NCBI RefSeq assembly: GCF_024181725.1
Contig: NZ_CP028908.1
Span: forward strand, 1,860,001 to 1,924,000
DNA length: 64,000 nucleotides
Direction: 5' to 3'
DNA from: Bradyrhizobium sp. WD16
GTDB taxonomy: Bacteria > Pseudomonadota > Alphaproteobacteria > Rhizobiales > Xanthobacteraceae
The position numbers and the translations under genes were made by a program. The first letter of the stretch is position 1. The number at the start of each line of letters is the position of its first letter. Under the pieces are notes generated by a model. That model searched no databases, was not told the origin of the DNA, and worked only from the letters and a program-made list of their open reading frames with translations. This document shows positions 39,831 to 49,213 of the stretch, one piece after another.

Positions 39831-40664
39831 TCAGTCCCTGTCGGGCCGATAGCTCGCTTTCTGCGTGATGCGCCCGCCGGAGAGCTGCGCGAAGGTCTGC
39901 TGCTTCTCCAGCCAGGCGTGATATTGCTTGTCGTCGTCGACGATCACCCTGCTGCGCATCTGCGCATGCGCGATTCCGCAGAGTTCGGCGCACAGCACCT
40001 CGAAGGTGCCGGTGCGGGTCGGCGTGATCCAGTAATAGGTCACCGAGCCCGGGATCATGTCCATCTTGGCGCGGAATTCAGGCACGAAGAAATCGTGCAG
40101 CACGTCGATCGAGCGCAGCAGCACCTTGACCGGCTTGCCGACCGGCAGATGCAGGTCGTCATTGCTGACGACGATATCGTCCTGGCCGCGGGGATCCTGC
40201 GGATTGATCCCCATCGGGTTCTCCGCACTGATGTAGCGGACATCGGTCGTGCCGAGCCGGCCATCCTTGCCCGGCAGCCGATAGCTCCACTGCCACTGCT
40301 GGCCCATGACCTCGATGGCGGTGGCATCGGCCGGCACGCTGACGAATTCGTTCCAGACGATCAGTCCCGGCGCCAGCATCGCGGCGACGCCGAGCGCGGT
40401 GGCGACGGTGAGCCAGCCTTCGAGCCGCTTGTTTTCAGGCTCATAGGCCGCCCGGTGCCCTTCCCGGTGACGAAAGCGCAGCACGCAATAGGACATGAAG
40501 GCGACAACGGCGACGAAAACGAAGCCGGTGATCCAGAAGGTGATGATGATGGTGTTGTCGATGTACTGCCAGTTCGACGCGATCGGCGTCCACCACCACG
40601 GGCTGAGAAAATGGAACAGCACCGACGCGACCGCTACCAGGAGCAGTGTGAGTGGTACAGCCAT
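39831..40664 (-). CDS. coxM: Cytochrome c oxidase subunit II
   Basis: 277 residues. Signal-like first helix and a second helix at about 45-65, then the periplasmic cupredoxin domain. The CuA ligands are complete: His in RSIDVLHDFFVPEF, and CAELCGIAHAQM (C-x-E-x-C-x3-H-x2-M). The aromatic electron-entry stretch is GQQWQWSY. There is no C-terminal cytochrome c domain, so it is aa3- rather than caa3-type. First gene of the cluster; 83 bp precede subunit I. Confidence 0.94.
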   Translation of the reverse strand: MAVPLTLLLVAVASVLFHFLSPWWWTPIASNWQYIDNTIIITFWITGFVFVAVVAFMSYCVLRFRHREGHRAAYEPENKRLEGWLTVATALGVAAMLAPGLIVWNEFVSVPADATAIEVMGQQWQWSYRLPGKDGRLGTTDVRYISAENPMGINPQDPRGQDDIVVSNDDLHLPVGKPVKVLLRSIDVLHDFFVPEFRAKMDMIPGSVTYYWITPTRTGTFEVLCAELCGIAHAQMRSRVIVDDDKQYHAWLEKQQTFAQLSGGRITQKASYRPDRD

Positions 40665-41317
40665 CCCTGTTCGTCCTCGCCGTTACGGGCCGGAATGCGA
40701 ATGAAGGGGCGGAGCTTGCGTCTTGTGTCGTCGGCTGTTGTCAGTCGGCTGCGTTCAATTCCGGCAAGTTCGAATCTCAAACTCGCCGCCGCTTCGTGCC
40801 TCGCCCGTTCAAGCGGTCTCGGCTGGCATCATGGTCAGGCATGATGGAAGCGCAGGTGTCGACCGCAAGTCTCATCGGAACCACGGCCTCGTTGTTTTCG
40901 AACCCGCTAATTGAAGATGAAGTCGCGCGCCGCGTCAACGGAGGAAAATCAGGCGAAGAAGATCGAATGAAAGAAAACGGGCGATGAAACCGAACGAGCA
41001 GAAGCGGATTCGGCGCGCATCCGTCGCTGCGATGGGCGCAGCAACCCCTGCGTCGCGCAGCGCTAGCGGCCGCGCAATTCACCCAACCGTGAGTGTAATT
41101 CTAGCGCAATCCTTCTAACCTTGCCAGATCGGGCTACGGCAGGTTCCGCCGGGGCTCTCGTTCGACTTGCCTGCGACTGGGCGACATGCCTGCGACGCGA
41201 CTGCCGTGACCGGGCTCGGCGGCGATCTTCGCGCCGGACGATGAAGACGCGCGACGCTTCACGAGCCCGCGTCCAGCCGAGTAGCGAATTCAGATCCACG
41301 CCAATAGGAGGTCGGCC
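40665..41317. other. Non-coding spacer between oxidase operon and DUF2189 gene
   Basis: 653 bp divergent spacer. No open frame here has coding character; those present are short and cross both strands. It should hold the oxidase promoter (left) and the DUF2189 promoter (right). One inverted repeat, CATCATG (40827-40833) / CATGATG (40840-40846), could be an operator. No FNR/FixK box (TTGAT-N4-ATCAA) was found. Last 12 bp: AGGAGG ribosome site of the next gene. Confidence 0.4.
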
Positions 41318-42217
41318 ATGGCCACACCGTATTCTGACAGACTTGTGCAGAGCACGGCCAGCATCGCGGCACCTGTCATCCGTGACGTTCGACTGCGCGA
41401 CCTGGGCGACGCGCTGTCCCGGGGCTGGGAAGACTTCAAGGCAGTGCCGAGTCACGCGCTCCTGCTTTGCGTAATCTATCCCGTTCTCGGCGTCGCGCTG
41501 TTCCGGCTGGTCATCGGCTATTCGGTGCTGCCGCTGCTGTTTCCTCTCGCCGCTGGCTTTGCCCTGATCGGGCCGTTTGCCGCCCTCGGCCTCTATGAAC
41601 TCAGCCGTCGCCGCGAGCGCGGCGAGGAGGCTTCGGCGTGGCACGCGTTTTCGGTGCTGAGCGCGCCGTCGTTCGGGGCCATGCTCGGTCTCGGCACGCT
41701 GCTGCTGACGCTGTTCGTGATCTGGGTGGCGGCGGCGAATGCGATCTATGTCGGCCTGTTCGGCTATGCGCCGGCGGCCGGCATTCCCGATTTCGCCTCG
41801 CGCATTTTCACCACCCGCGAGGGACTGCTGCTGATCGTCGTCGGATGCGGCGTCGGTTTTCTGTTCGCCCTGGTGGCCCTGTGCATCAGCGTCGTGTCCT
41901 TCCCGATGATGCTCGACCGCCACGCCACCGTCGCCGCAGCGATCTACACTTCACTGCGCGTGGTGGCGAAAAATCCCGTCAGCATGGCGGCCTGGGGCCT
42001 GATCGTCGCCGCCCTGCTGGTCATTGGTTCGGTGCCGCTGTTCCTCGGGCTCACCGTCGTGCTGCCCGTGCTCGGGCACGCCACCTGGCATCTCTACCGC
42101 AAGGCGGTGGAGCCGGACCCCAATCCGCCGCGCGAACGCCCGCATCCGCCGAAAGGCCGCCGCTACGCCGCGGAATTTCCGATCTCCCTGCTGCCCTGGG
42201 GCCGGCATAAGCCATAA
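41318..42217 (+). CDS. DUF2189 membrane protein
   Basis: 299 residues with six hydrophobic helices, starting MATPYSDRLVQSTA. The region LRDLGDALSRGWEDFKAVPSHAL at about residues 30-50 and later GPFAALGLYELSRRRERGE match DUF2189, an alphaproteobacterial inner-membrane family found near cytochrome oxidase genes. The role is unknown. AGGAGG (41306-41311) sets the start. The C-terminal tail is Pro/Arg-rich. Confidence 0.87.
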   Translation: MATPYSDRLVQSTASIAAPVIRDVRLRDLGDALSRGWEDFKAVPSHALLLCVIYPVLGVALFRLVIGYSVLPLLFPLAAGFALIGPFAALGLYELSRRRERGEEASAWHAFSVLSAPSFGAMLGLGTLLLTLFVIWVAAANAIYVGLFGYAPAAGIPDFASRIFTTREGLLLIVVGCGVGFLFALVALCISVVSFPMMLDRHATVAAAIYTSLRVVAKNPVSMAAWGLIVAALLVIGSVPLFLGLTVVLPVLGHATWHLYRKAVEPDPNPPRERPHPPKGRRYAAEFPISLLPWGRHKP

Positions 42218-42338
42218 CTGGCGAGGTGCGTGGCGCGGTTGGGCGCGGCGGCACCTCATTGAGGCGACAAGGCGCGCCAACCAGCGAGGCGACAAGGCGC
42301 CGGGATTTCGGCGTCGGGATTTTGTTCACGCCTTGTTC

Positions 42339-42367
42339 TTGAACCTGAGATTGTTTTCGGCTAGCCT
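42339..42367 (+). promoter_or_regulatory. Possible sigma-70-type promoter before comM
   Basis: TTGAAC (42339-42344), 17-nt spacer, TAGCCT (42362-42367), 29 bp before the comM ATG. A direct repeat GAGGCGACAAGGCGC (two copies 27 bp apart, about 42260-42302) lies upstream. Spacing is ideal but the -10 is imperfect. Confidence 0.3.
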
Positions 42368-42396
42368 TTCGCCCATTCGCGACAAACGGGGGGCGA

Positions 42397-43938
42397 ATGG
42401 TCCAGCACGTATCCACCGTGGCCTTCGAGGGCGTCGAGGCCCGCGCCGTGGACGTGCAGGTCCATGTCGCGCCGGGCCTGCCCGGCTTTTCCATCGTCGG
42501 CCTGCCGGACAAGGCGGTGTCGGAAGCCCGCGAGCGGGTGCGGGCGGCGCTGATCGCCTCGGGCCTCGCCCTGCCGGCGCGTCGCATCACCGTCAATCTC
42601 GCCCCCGCCGACGTGCCGAAGGAAGGCAGCCATTACGATCTGCCGATTGCGCTGGGACTGATGGCGGCGATCGGCGCCATTCCGCCGGATGCCCTGAATG
42701 GCCTTGCCGTGCTCGGCGAACTCGGCCTCGACGGCTCGATTGCGCCGGTGGCCGGGGTGCTGCCCGCGGCGATCGGCGCCAACAGCCGTGACGAAGGGCT
42801 GATCTGCCCGGCGGCCTGCGGCGCCGAGGCGGCCTGGGCGAGCCCGGACACCCAGCAGATCATCGCCGCCGGCTCGCTGATCCAGCTCGCCAATCATTTC
42901 AAGGGCACCCAGGTGCTGTCGCGGCCGCAGCCGAAGATGCGCGCGGAGGCCGCCGCGACCCTCGATCTGCGCGACATCAAGGGCCAGGAAAGCGCCAAGC
43001 GCGCATTGGAGATCGCCGCCGCCGGCAATCATCACCTCCTGATGGTCGGCGCGGCGGGCGCCGGCAAGTCGATGCTGGCGGCGCGGCTGCCGTCGATCCT
43101 GCCGCCGCTGTCGCCCCAGGAATTGCTCGAGGTCTCGATGATCGCCTCGGTGGCCGGCGCCATCGAAGGCGGCGCGCTCACGACACGGCGGCCATTCCGC
43201 GCGCCCCATCATTCCGCCAGCATGGCGGCGCTGACCGGCGGCGGCACCCGCGCGCGGCCCGGCGAAGTCTCGCTCGCCCATCATGGCGTGCTGTTCCTCG
43301 ACGAGTTGCCGGAGTTCGACCCGAGGGTGCTCGATTCCCTGCGCCAGCCGCTGGAGAGCGGCGAGGTCGCGGTGTCGCGCGCCAATCACCGCATCACCTA
43401 TCCGGCGCGGGTGATGCTGGTCGCGGCGATGAATCCCTGCCGCTGCGGCCACGCCGCCGAGCCGGGTTACGTCTGCCGGCGCGGCCGCGTCGAGCGCTGC
43501 GTCGGCGATTACCAGGGCCGGCTGTCCGGCCCGCTGCTCGACCGCATCGACCTGCGCATCGAGGTGCCGCCGGTCACCGCCGCCGACCTGATCCTGCCGC
43601 CCCCGGTCGAGGGCTCGGCCGAGGTTGCGGCACGCGTGGCCCGCGCCCGCGCGGTGCAGGCCAGGCGCTACGAAGACGCCAAGCTGCCGCGCGTGCGCAC
43701 CAATGCCGAGGCGCCGGCGGCAGTGCTCGACGACATCGCGCGGCCCGAGCCGCAGGGCCTGAAGCTTTTGCACGATGCCGCCGAACGGCTGCGGTTGTCG
43801 GCGCGCAGCTATCATCGGGTGCTGCGGGTCGCGCGCACCATCGCCGATCTCGACGGCGCCACGACCATCGGCCGGCCTCACCTCGCCGAGGCCCTGAGCT
43901 ATCGCGCGCTCGGCGACGACGCCCGCAACGCGGCGTAG
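42397..43938 (+). CDS. comM: YifB/ComM family Mg-chelatase-like AAA+ ATPase
   Basis: 513 residues. N-terminal Lon-like ChlI domain (VAFEGVEARAVDVQVHV, GLPGFSIVGLPDKAVSEARE), central Walker A MVGAAGAGKSMLAARL and Walker B LFLDELPEF, and a zinc-like Cys patch NPCRCGHAAEPGYVCRRG. ComM is a DNA helicase that promotes branch migration in natural transformation; in non-competent species its role is unclear. Full length. Confidence 0.94.
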   Translation: MVQHVSTVAFEGVEARAVDVQVHVAPGLPGFSIVGLPDKAVSEARERVRAALIASGLALPARRITVNLAPADVPKEGSHYDLPIALGLMAAIGAIPPDALNGLAVLGELGLDGSIAPVAGVLPAAIGANSRDEGLICPAACGAEAAWASPDTQQIIAAGSLIQLANHFKGTQVLSRPQPKMRAEAAATLDLRDIKGQESAKRALEIAAAGNHHLLMVGAAGAGKSMLAARLPSILPPLSPQELLEVSMIASVAGAIEGGALTTRRPFRAPHHSASMAALTGGGTRARPGEVSLAHHGVLFLDELPEFDPRVLDSLRQPLESGEVAVSRANHRITYPARVMLVAAMNPCRCGHAAEPGYVCRRGRVERCVGDYQGRLSGPLLDRIDLRIEVPPVTAADLILPPPVEGSAEVAARVARARAVQARRYEDAKLPRVRTNAEAPAAVLDDIARPEPQGLKLLHDAAERLRLSARSYHRVLRVARTIADLDGATTIGRPHLAEALSYRALGDDARNAA

Positions 43939-44140
43939 GCCGATCGGCCGATCGCGCGCGCTCCGCTCCTTCGCCGCCGCCGGCCCACACCAATCCTTAA
44001 CCGTGTCCCCAGCTTCGGGAACCCGGGCGCGGCGTTTCAAGCACTTCGCAACATCATCGCGGCAGTCTGCGCGCGGGGAATGCGAACCCAGGCGTGCCCG
44101 AGAGCACCCGGGATCGCGGACGGCAGACGGAGACACGGGC

Positions 44141-46414
44141 ATGCATCGGCCGAGCATCGGATTGCGACTGCGGCACTTCGCGCGGCGCCATCGCCGCCGC
44201 ATCGCGGTCGCCTGCGCGTTGATGATCTTCATGGCCGCATTCGGCGCCGGCTACGGCTTCGTCGTGGGCAGCCGGCCGGAAGTCTCGGGCTACAGTGCCG
44301 TCGCCTTCGCCGTCGGCGCCAGCGCCCTGTTCGCTCTCGCCTGTTTTGCGCTCGCCCTGGTCGGCTTCCGGCTGTGGACGGCGAAGAAACGACTGCTGCT
44401 GTTGGCCGTGCACAACGAGGCGCTGGTCGACCGCAACTGGGAACTCAAGGAAGCGGAAGAGCGGGCGCGGCGCCTGTTCGAGGCCCAGAGCGATCTGATC
44501 GTCCAGCGTGATGCCGAGGGCCGCATCACCTTCGCCAACGACGCCTTCTGCCGCCTCGCGCGGAAGTCCCGGACCGAGCTCACCGGCAGCAGTTTTGTGC
44601 TCCCGGTGCTCGAACAGGGCGACGCGGCGCTCGAGCCCGACGGCGCCACGGTCCATGACCAGAGGATCGCCAGCCCGCTCGGCGCCCGCTGGATCGCCTG
44701 GCGCGAGAGTCTGGTCCGGCGCGACGCCGGCCCGGCGGAGACCCAGAGCGTCGGGCGCGATGTCACCGACCGCACCGAGACCGAACGGGCGCTCGGCGAA
44801 GCACGCGACCACGCCAATGCCGCCAACCGCGCCAAGTCGCGCTTCCTGGCCATGGCCTCCCATGAGATCCGCACGCCGCTCAACGGCATCATCGGCATGA
44901 CATCGCTGCTGCTCGACACCCAGCTCAGCCCCGAACAGACCACCTATGTGCGCGCGGCCAAGACCTCCGGCGAGCAGCTGTTGCTGCTGATCGACGAACT
45001 TCTCGACTTCTCCAAGATCGAGGCCGGCAAGATCGATCTCGAGCAGCGCCCCTTCGCGCTGGCGGCCTTGATCGAGGAAGTCACCGAGCTCCTGGCGCCC
45101 CGCGCCCAGACCCGCCGGCTCGAAATCGCATCCTATGTCGACGAGCGGCTGCCGCTGCAGGTGGTCGGCGACGCCGCGCGGCTGCGCCAGGTGCTGCTCA
45201 ACCTCGCCGGCAATGCCGTCAAATTCACCACCACCGGCGGCGTCGCGCTGATCGTCGAGCCCGGCATCTGGCCCGGCGAGATCAGCTTCCTGGTGCGGGA
45301 CACCGGCATCGGCATCGCCCCGGAGGCGCAAGGCCGTATCTTCCGCGAATTCGAGCAGGCCGACGAAGGCACGGTTCGCAATTACGGCGGCACCGGTCTC
45401 GGCCTTGCCATCAGCGAACGCATCGTCCGCCGCATGGGCGGTCGCATCAGCCTGGAGAGCATGGTCGGCCGCGGCTCGACCTTCGAGGTCGCCATTCCAC
45501 TGCCCGCGGCGCCCGATGCAAGCGCCCCGGCCTTCACCCCGCCCGACCTCGACGACAAGCCGGTGATGCTGGTCGCCTCCGAGACCATCGAAGCCGCGCT
45601 GGTGGCCCGTCGGCTCGAGCGCTGGGGCGCGCCGGTCTGCACCGTTTCCGATCTCGACGTCGCCAGGGCACTGCTGCCGGAGCGGCCCTGGCACGCCATC
45701 CTGGTCGATCACGCCTTCGGCGCCGAGACGCTGGCGGCGCTGGGCGAGGCGGCGCGCAGCCACGCCACCCATCGCATCGTCATGGTGACGCCGGCGGCGC
45801 GGCGCGAACTTCCGCTCGAAACCCTGCGGCATTTCACCGCGTACCTCGTCAAGCCGCTGCGCGCCGCTTCGCTCGCTGTCCGCCTCGCCCTGCCCCGGGC
45901 AGCGGATGCGCCGAAGCTCGTCGTCGAGGATGTCGCACACGAGCCCACCGTCACGGCCGATGACCGCCCGACCCATGACGACCCGCCGGCCGCGGCGACG
46001 GCGCAGCCCGGCATGTCGATCCTGGTCGCCGAGGACAACGAGATCAACGCGCTGTTGATGCGCTCGCTGCTGACGCGGCTCGGCCACCATCCGGTGATCA
46101 CCGTCAACGGCGCCCAGGCGGTGGAATCCTGGATCGCGGCTGAGCGCGCCGGCACGCTCTATGACCTGGTGCTGATGGATGTGCAGATGCCCGAGCTCGA
46201 TGGCATCGGCGCGACGCGGCGCATCCGCGAGGCCGAGCGGTCGAAGCAGCTTCGGCGCACGCCGGTGATCGCGCTGACCGCCAACACCCTGGTCGAGGAC
46301 CGCTATGCCTGCTTCGAGGCCGGCATGGATGGCTTCCTGGTCAAGCCGCTCGACCGCGACAAGCTCCTGGAAGTGCTCGCCGACATGACGATGTTTCCGC
46401 ATCTCGCGGCGTGA
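44141..46414 (+). CDS. Hybrid sensor histidine kinase
   Basis: 757 residues. Two transmembrane helices (about 18-36 and 50-75), a PAS domain (about 115-215, [20 protein letters not shown]), HisKA with the phospho-acceptor His241 in [12 protein letters not shown], HATPase_c with N box, DTGIGI and GGTGLGLAI, a degenerate receiver (about 470-590) without the phospho-Asp pattern, and a functional receiver [15 protein letters not shown] with Asp680 in [13 protein letters not shown] and Lys in FLVKPL. Start chosen by GGAG 8 nt upstream. No output domain or adjacent regulator, so the partner is unknown. Confidence 0.92.
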   Translation: MHRPSIGLRLRHFARRHRRRIAVACALMIFMAAFGAGYGFVVGSRPEVSGYSAVAFAVGASALFALACFALALVGFRLWTAKKRLLLLAVHNEALVDRNWELKEAEERARRLFEAQSDLIVQRDAEGRITFANDAFCRLARKSRTELTGSSFVLPVLEQGDAALEPDGATVHDQRIASPLGARWIAWRESLVRRDAGPAETQSVGRDVTDRTETERALGEARDHANAANRAKSRFLAMASHEIRTPLNGIIGMTSLLLDTQLSPEQTTYVRAAKTSGEQLLLLIDELLDFSKIEAGKIDLEQRPFALAALIEEVTELLAPRAQTRRLEIASYVDERLPLQVVGDAARLRQVLLNLAGNAVKFTTTGGVALIVEPGIWPGEISFLVRDTGIGIAPEAQGRIFREFEQADEGTVRNYGGTGLGLAISERIVRRMGGRISLESMVGRGSTFEVAIPLPAAPDASAPAFTPPDLDDKPVMLVASETIEAALVARRLERWGAPVCTVSDLDVARALLPERPWHAILVDHAFGAETLAALGEAARSHATHRIVMVTPAARRELPLETLRHFTAYLVKPLRAASLAVRLALPRAADAPKLVVEDVAHEPTVTADDRPTHDDPPAAATAQPGMSILVAEDNEINALLMRSLLTRLGHHPVITVNGAQAVESWIAAERAGTLYDLVLMDVQMPELDGIGATRRIREAERSKQLRRTPVIALTANTLVEDRYACFEAGMDGFLVKPLDRDKLLEVLADMTMFPHLAA

Positions 46415-46576
46415 CGCGGCAGCGAGGCTCCGCCTCCGGCAGAGCAGGCCTCGAAGCATGAACGGCCGGTTGCAATTTTGCGGGCGAAGGGCCGGCCCGC
46501 CCTGTCATAAATGTTTTGAACGCTCGTGATTTATGACCATCGACGGCCGGTACGAATCACGGCCGGGAGGATGGTC

Positions 46577-47581
46577 ATGACCGGCAAAGAGCTTGCGCGC
46601 GCCGCCAAGGTCTCTTTCACCACCGCGACAACGACGCGCCCCGGCGCTGCTCCGCAGATCGCCGCCAGGATGGCGCAGGCCAATGTGGCGCAGATGATGG
46701 CCAATGCCCGCGCCGCTGCCGGCCTGCTGCTGCCGAATTTCGCCGGCGCCGCGCCGATCGAGCTCAATGACACGACGCCGCCGCTCGGCCGCATCGGTGC
46801 GCTCGAAGTCCGCCTCGCTCGCAGGAAGGGCGAGATCAAGCGCGCCCAGAAGCTGCGTTACAAGGTGTTCTACAAGGACGGCCCGGCGATCGCCGACGCC
46901 GCCACCATGCTGGCGCGGCGCGACAAGGACGCCTTCGACGCGATCTGCGACCATCTCCTGGTGATCGATCATGCCGGCAAGCCATCGCTCAGCGGCAAGC
47001 TGCCGGTGGTCGGCACCTATCGGCTGCTGCGCCAGGACGTGGCGGAGCGTCATGGCGGTTTCTACACCGACAACGAGTTCGCGATTTCGGCGCTGGTCGA
47101 GCGTCACCGCGGCGCCAGGTTCCTCGAGCTCGGCCGCTCCTGCGTGCTGCCGCCCTACCGCAACAAGCGCACCGTCGAACTTCTGTGGCACGGCATCTGG
47201 AGCTATGTCCGCCAGCACGGCTGCGACGTGATGCTCGGCTGCGCCAGTTTCGAGGGCACCGATCCCGATCGCCTGGCGCTGCCGCTGTCCTTCCTGCACC
47301 ATCACGCGCGGGCACCGGAGGCCTGGCGCGCCGGCGCCCATCCCTCGCGCCGCATCGAGATGAACCGGATGCCGAAGGAGGCGGTGAATGCCAAGGCCGC
47401 GCTGCATGAGCTGCCGCCGCTGATCAAGGGCTATCTGCGGCTGGGCGCCTTCATCGGCGACGGTGCGGTGATCGATCATCAGTTCGGCACCATCGACGTG
47501 CTGATCGTGCTGCCGGTCTCGGCCATCAACAGCCGCTATATCGATCACTTCGGCGTCGACGCCAGCCGCCACGCGGCGTGA
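46577..47581 (+). CDS. GNAT-type N-acyltransferase (OlsB-like)
   Basis: 334 residues. Region 80-250 has the long-chain acyl-ACP-dependent GNAT pattern: RRKGEIKRAQKLRYKVFYK, CDHLLVIDH, VVGTYRLLRQ and FLELGRSCVLPPYRNKRTVELLW. These match ornithine N-acyltransferase OlsB and hemolysin-type acyltransferases. It may make a lyso-ornithine-type lipid, but the O-acyltransferase partner (olsA) is not next to it. GGGAGG sits 6-7 nt before the ATG at 46577. Confidence 0.8.
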   Translation: MTGKELARAAKVSFTTATTTRPGAAPQIAARMAQANVAQMMANARAAAGLLLPNFAGAAPIELNDTTPPLGRIGALEVRLARRKGEIKRAQKLRYKVFYKDGPAIADAATMLARRDKDAFDAICDHLLVIDHAGKPSLSGKLPVVGTYRLLRQDVAERHGGFYTDNEFAISALVERHRGARFLELGRSCVLPPYRNKRTVELLWHGIWSYVRQHGCDVMLGCASFEGTDPDRLALPLSFLHHHARAPEAWRAGAHPSRRIEMNRMPKEAVNAKAALHELPPLIKGYLRLGAFIGDGAVIDHQFGTIDVLIVLPVSAINSRYIDHFGVDASRHAA

Positions 47582-47654
47582 GGGCGAACGCCCGCGCTTG
47601 TCGCGCTCTCCGTCGTCGCCCGGCCCGCTTCGGCAAAGACAGGCGTCGACGGCC

Positions 47655-48602
47655 CTACAACCTCCGCAGCCACACCGTCTCGACGACGTGATCGGCGCCC
47701 TTCTTGAGGATGAGCTGGGCGCGGGGCCGGGTCGGGAGGATGTTCTCCTCGAGATTGACGAGATTGATGCGCGTCCAGAGCGACAGGGCCGTTCTGGTCG
47801 CCTCCTCGTCCGACAGTTCGGCGTAGCGGTTGAAATAGGACCGTGGATCGTGGAACGCGGTGTCGCGCAGTTTGAGGAAGCGCTCGACATACCACTGTCG
47901 CAGCACCGGCTCGTCGGCGTCGATATAGACCGAGAAGTCGAAGAAATCCGAGACGTAGGGCACCGCCTTGCCGTCGCGCGGCAGCGGTCCGGTCTGCAGC
48001 ACGTTGAGGCCCTCGACGATGAGGATGTCGGGCCGGTCGACCACGATCTCGCCGCCGGGCACGATGTCGTAGGTGAGGTGGGAATAGACCGGAGCGGAGA
48101 CCGGGCGGCGGCCCGCCTTGATGTCGCTGAGAAAGGCGAGCAGCGCCGGCAGATCATAGCTCTCGGGAAACCCCTTCTTGTCCATCAGGCCTTCGCGCTC
48201 GAGCGCGCCGTTCGGATAGAGAAAGCCGTCGGTGGTGACGAGATCGACCTTCGGCCGCGGCGACCAGCGCGCCAGCAGCGCCTGAAGCACGCGCGCGGTG
48301 GTCGATTTGCCCACCGCCACCGAACCCGCGACGCCGATGATATAGGGCATCTTGCGGTCCTCGATATGGAGGAAGCGCCGCTGCGCCGCGAACAGCCGCC
48401 GCTCGGCCTCGACATACATCGACAGCAGCCGCGACAGCGGCAGATAGATCTCCTCGACCTCCTTCAGGTCGAGGCGGTCGTGCATGGAATGCAGTGCCTC
48501 GACCTCGTGTTCGGCGAGCGTCATCGGGGTATCGTCACGCAGCATCGCCCACTGGCTGCGCGAAAACACCCGATAAGGATTGTACTCGCGATCCCGGTCC
48601 AT
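47655..48602 (-). CDS. coaA: Type I pantothenate kinase
   Basis: 315 residues. P-loop [17 protein letters not shown], followed by [10 protein letters not shown] and [10 protein letters not shown]-terminal [12 protein letters not shown] is typical of CoaA. It phosphorylates pantothenate, the controlled first step of CoA synthesis. ATG at 48602 (MDRDREYNP) chosen; an upstream in-frame extension reads through repeated G and is not conserved. It lies 19 bp after hisE on the same strand, closing the his cluster. Confidence 0.96.
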   Translation of the reverse strand: MDRDREYNPYRVFSRSQWAMLRDDTPMTLAEHEVEALHSMHDRLDLKEVEEIYLPLSRLLSMYVEAERRLFAAQRRFLHIEDRKMPYIIGVAGSVAVGKSTTARVLQALLARWSPRPKVDLVTTDGFLYPNGALEREGLMDKKGFPESYDLPALLAFLSDIKAGRRPVSAPVYSHLTYDIVPGGEIVVDRPDILIVEGLNVLQTGPLPRDGKAVPYVSDFFDFSVYIDADEPVLRQWYVERFLKLRDTAFHDPRSYFNRYAELSDEEATRTALSLWTRINLVNLEENILPTRPRAQLILKKGADHVVETVWLRRL

Positions 48603-48621
48603 CGTCCCCCCCCCTGAGCCG

Positions 48622-48945
48622 TCAGTCGCGCCGGCGCGCCGCTTTTTCTTCGAGGCCGGACATCTGCGTGCGCCGTGCCAGAACCTCTTCGACATCGCCG
48701 AGCGAGACGCCGCGCGCCTTGAGCAGCACCAGCAGGTGGAACACCGTGTCCGCCGCTTCGGCGACGAAATGGTCGCGATCGTCCTCGACCGCGGCGATCA
48801 CCGCCTCCACCGCCTCCTCGCCGAATTTCTTGGCGCAATGGGTGACGCCCTTGTCGAGCAGCTTGCGGGTGTACGAACCCTCGCCGCCCGATGCCGCCCG
48901 TGCGTCCACCGTGGCGGCAAGATCATGGATGGTGAAGCGGGCCAT
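48622..48945 (-). CDS. hisE: Phosphoribosyl-ATP pyrophosphatase
   Basis: 107 residues, all-alpha MazG-like fold: [20 protein letters not shown] and [15 protein letters not shown] hold the metal-binding acidic residues. It is the second step of histidine synthesis (PR-ATP to PR-AMP). It is stand-alone, not fused to hisI. It is separated from hisF by a 268-bp array of palindromic repeats, so expression may depend on read-through or on its own promoter. Confidence 0.95.
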   Translation of the reverse strand: MARFTIHDLAATVDARAASGGEGSYTRKLLDKGVTHCAKKFGEEAVEAVIAAVEDDRDHFVAEAADTVFHLLVLLKARGVSLGDVEEVLARRTQMSGLEEKAARRRD

Positions 48946-48971
48946 GGCGGCTTTCGTCTCCGGTACGTGAG

Positions 48972-49058
48972 AGCGCTAGTGTGGCGTCTCGCAATTGCCT
49001 ACCGCCTTTGCGGCCAGTCTGTCGTAGGCAATTGCGAGACATAAGCCACACTAGCGCT
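48972..49058. repeat. Cruciform repeat 1 (module I) between hisE and hisF
   Basis: GTCTCGCAATTGCCTAC (48986-49002) pairs perfectly with GTAGGCAATTGCGAGAC (49024-49040); outer AGCGCTAGTGTGGC (48972-48985) pairs with GCCACACTAGCGCT (49045-49058) across a 4-nt bulge. The loop has a small CCGC/GCGG hairpin. 31 bp of stem in total. Confidence 0.9.
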
Positions 49059-49067
49059 TTGATTTTG

Positions 49068-49142
49068 CTAGTGTCCTTATGTCTCCGAATTACCGTGCGA
49101 GGGTGAGGCAAATGAAGCGGTAATTCGGAGACAGGACACTAG
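49068..49142. repeat. Cruciform repeat 2 (module II) between hisE and hisF
   Basis: CTAGTGTCCT (49068-49077) and GTCTCCGAATTACCG (49081-49095) pair with CGGTAATTCGGAGAC (49118-49132) and AGGACACTAG (49133-49142), with a 3-nt bulge and a 22-nt loop. The right half recurs at 36124-36160, and a diverged full copy lies at 59481-59541. Confidence 0.9.
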
Positions 49143-49213
49143 TGTGGCGTCTCGCCATTGCCTACCGCCTTTGCGGCAAGCCTCTCGTAGGCAATGGCGA
49201 GACACCACGCTAG
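49139..49213. repeat. Cruciform repeat 3 (module I) abutting hisF stop
   Basis: GTCTCGCCATTGCCTAC (49149-49165) pairs with GTAGGCAATGGCGAGAC (49187-49203); outer CTAGTGTGG (49139-49147) with CCACGCTAG (49205-49213). The same design as repeat 1 with a compensated C/G change in both arms (CAATTG becomes CCATTG / CAATGG). It ends one base before the hisF stop codon. Confidence 0.9.

Noticed and set aside
37984-39852. 622-residue plus-strand frame over oxidase subunit I
   Set aside because: His/Glu/Arg-rich composition typical of the reverse complement of a membrane protein; the minus-strand protein is a clear CoxA.
40665-41317. FNR/FixK box in front of the oxidase genes
   Set aside because: No TTGAT-N4-ATCAA palindrome within the spacer by eye.
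41063-41923. Minus-strand frame at the DUF2189 locus
   Set aside because: Gln/Arg/Asp-rich, no family match, and opposite a gene with a perfect AGGAGG start and transmembrane pattern.
44054-46459. 801-residue minus-strand frame opposite the histidine kinase
   Set aside because: Asp/Gly/Arg/His-rich shadow with no domain; the plus-strand kinase has all catalytic motifs.
48972-49213. CRISPR array between hisE and hisF
   Set aside because: Units are palindromic and adjoining, with no regular unique spacers; they are two types of hairpin elements.
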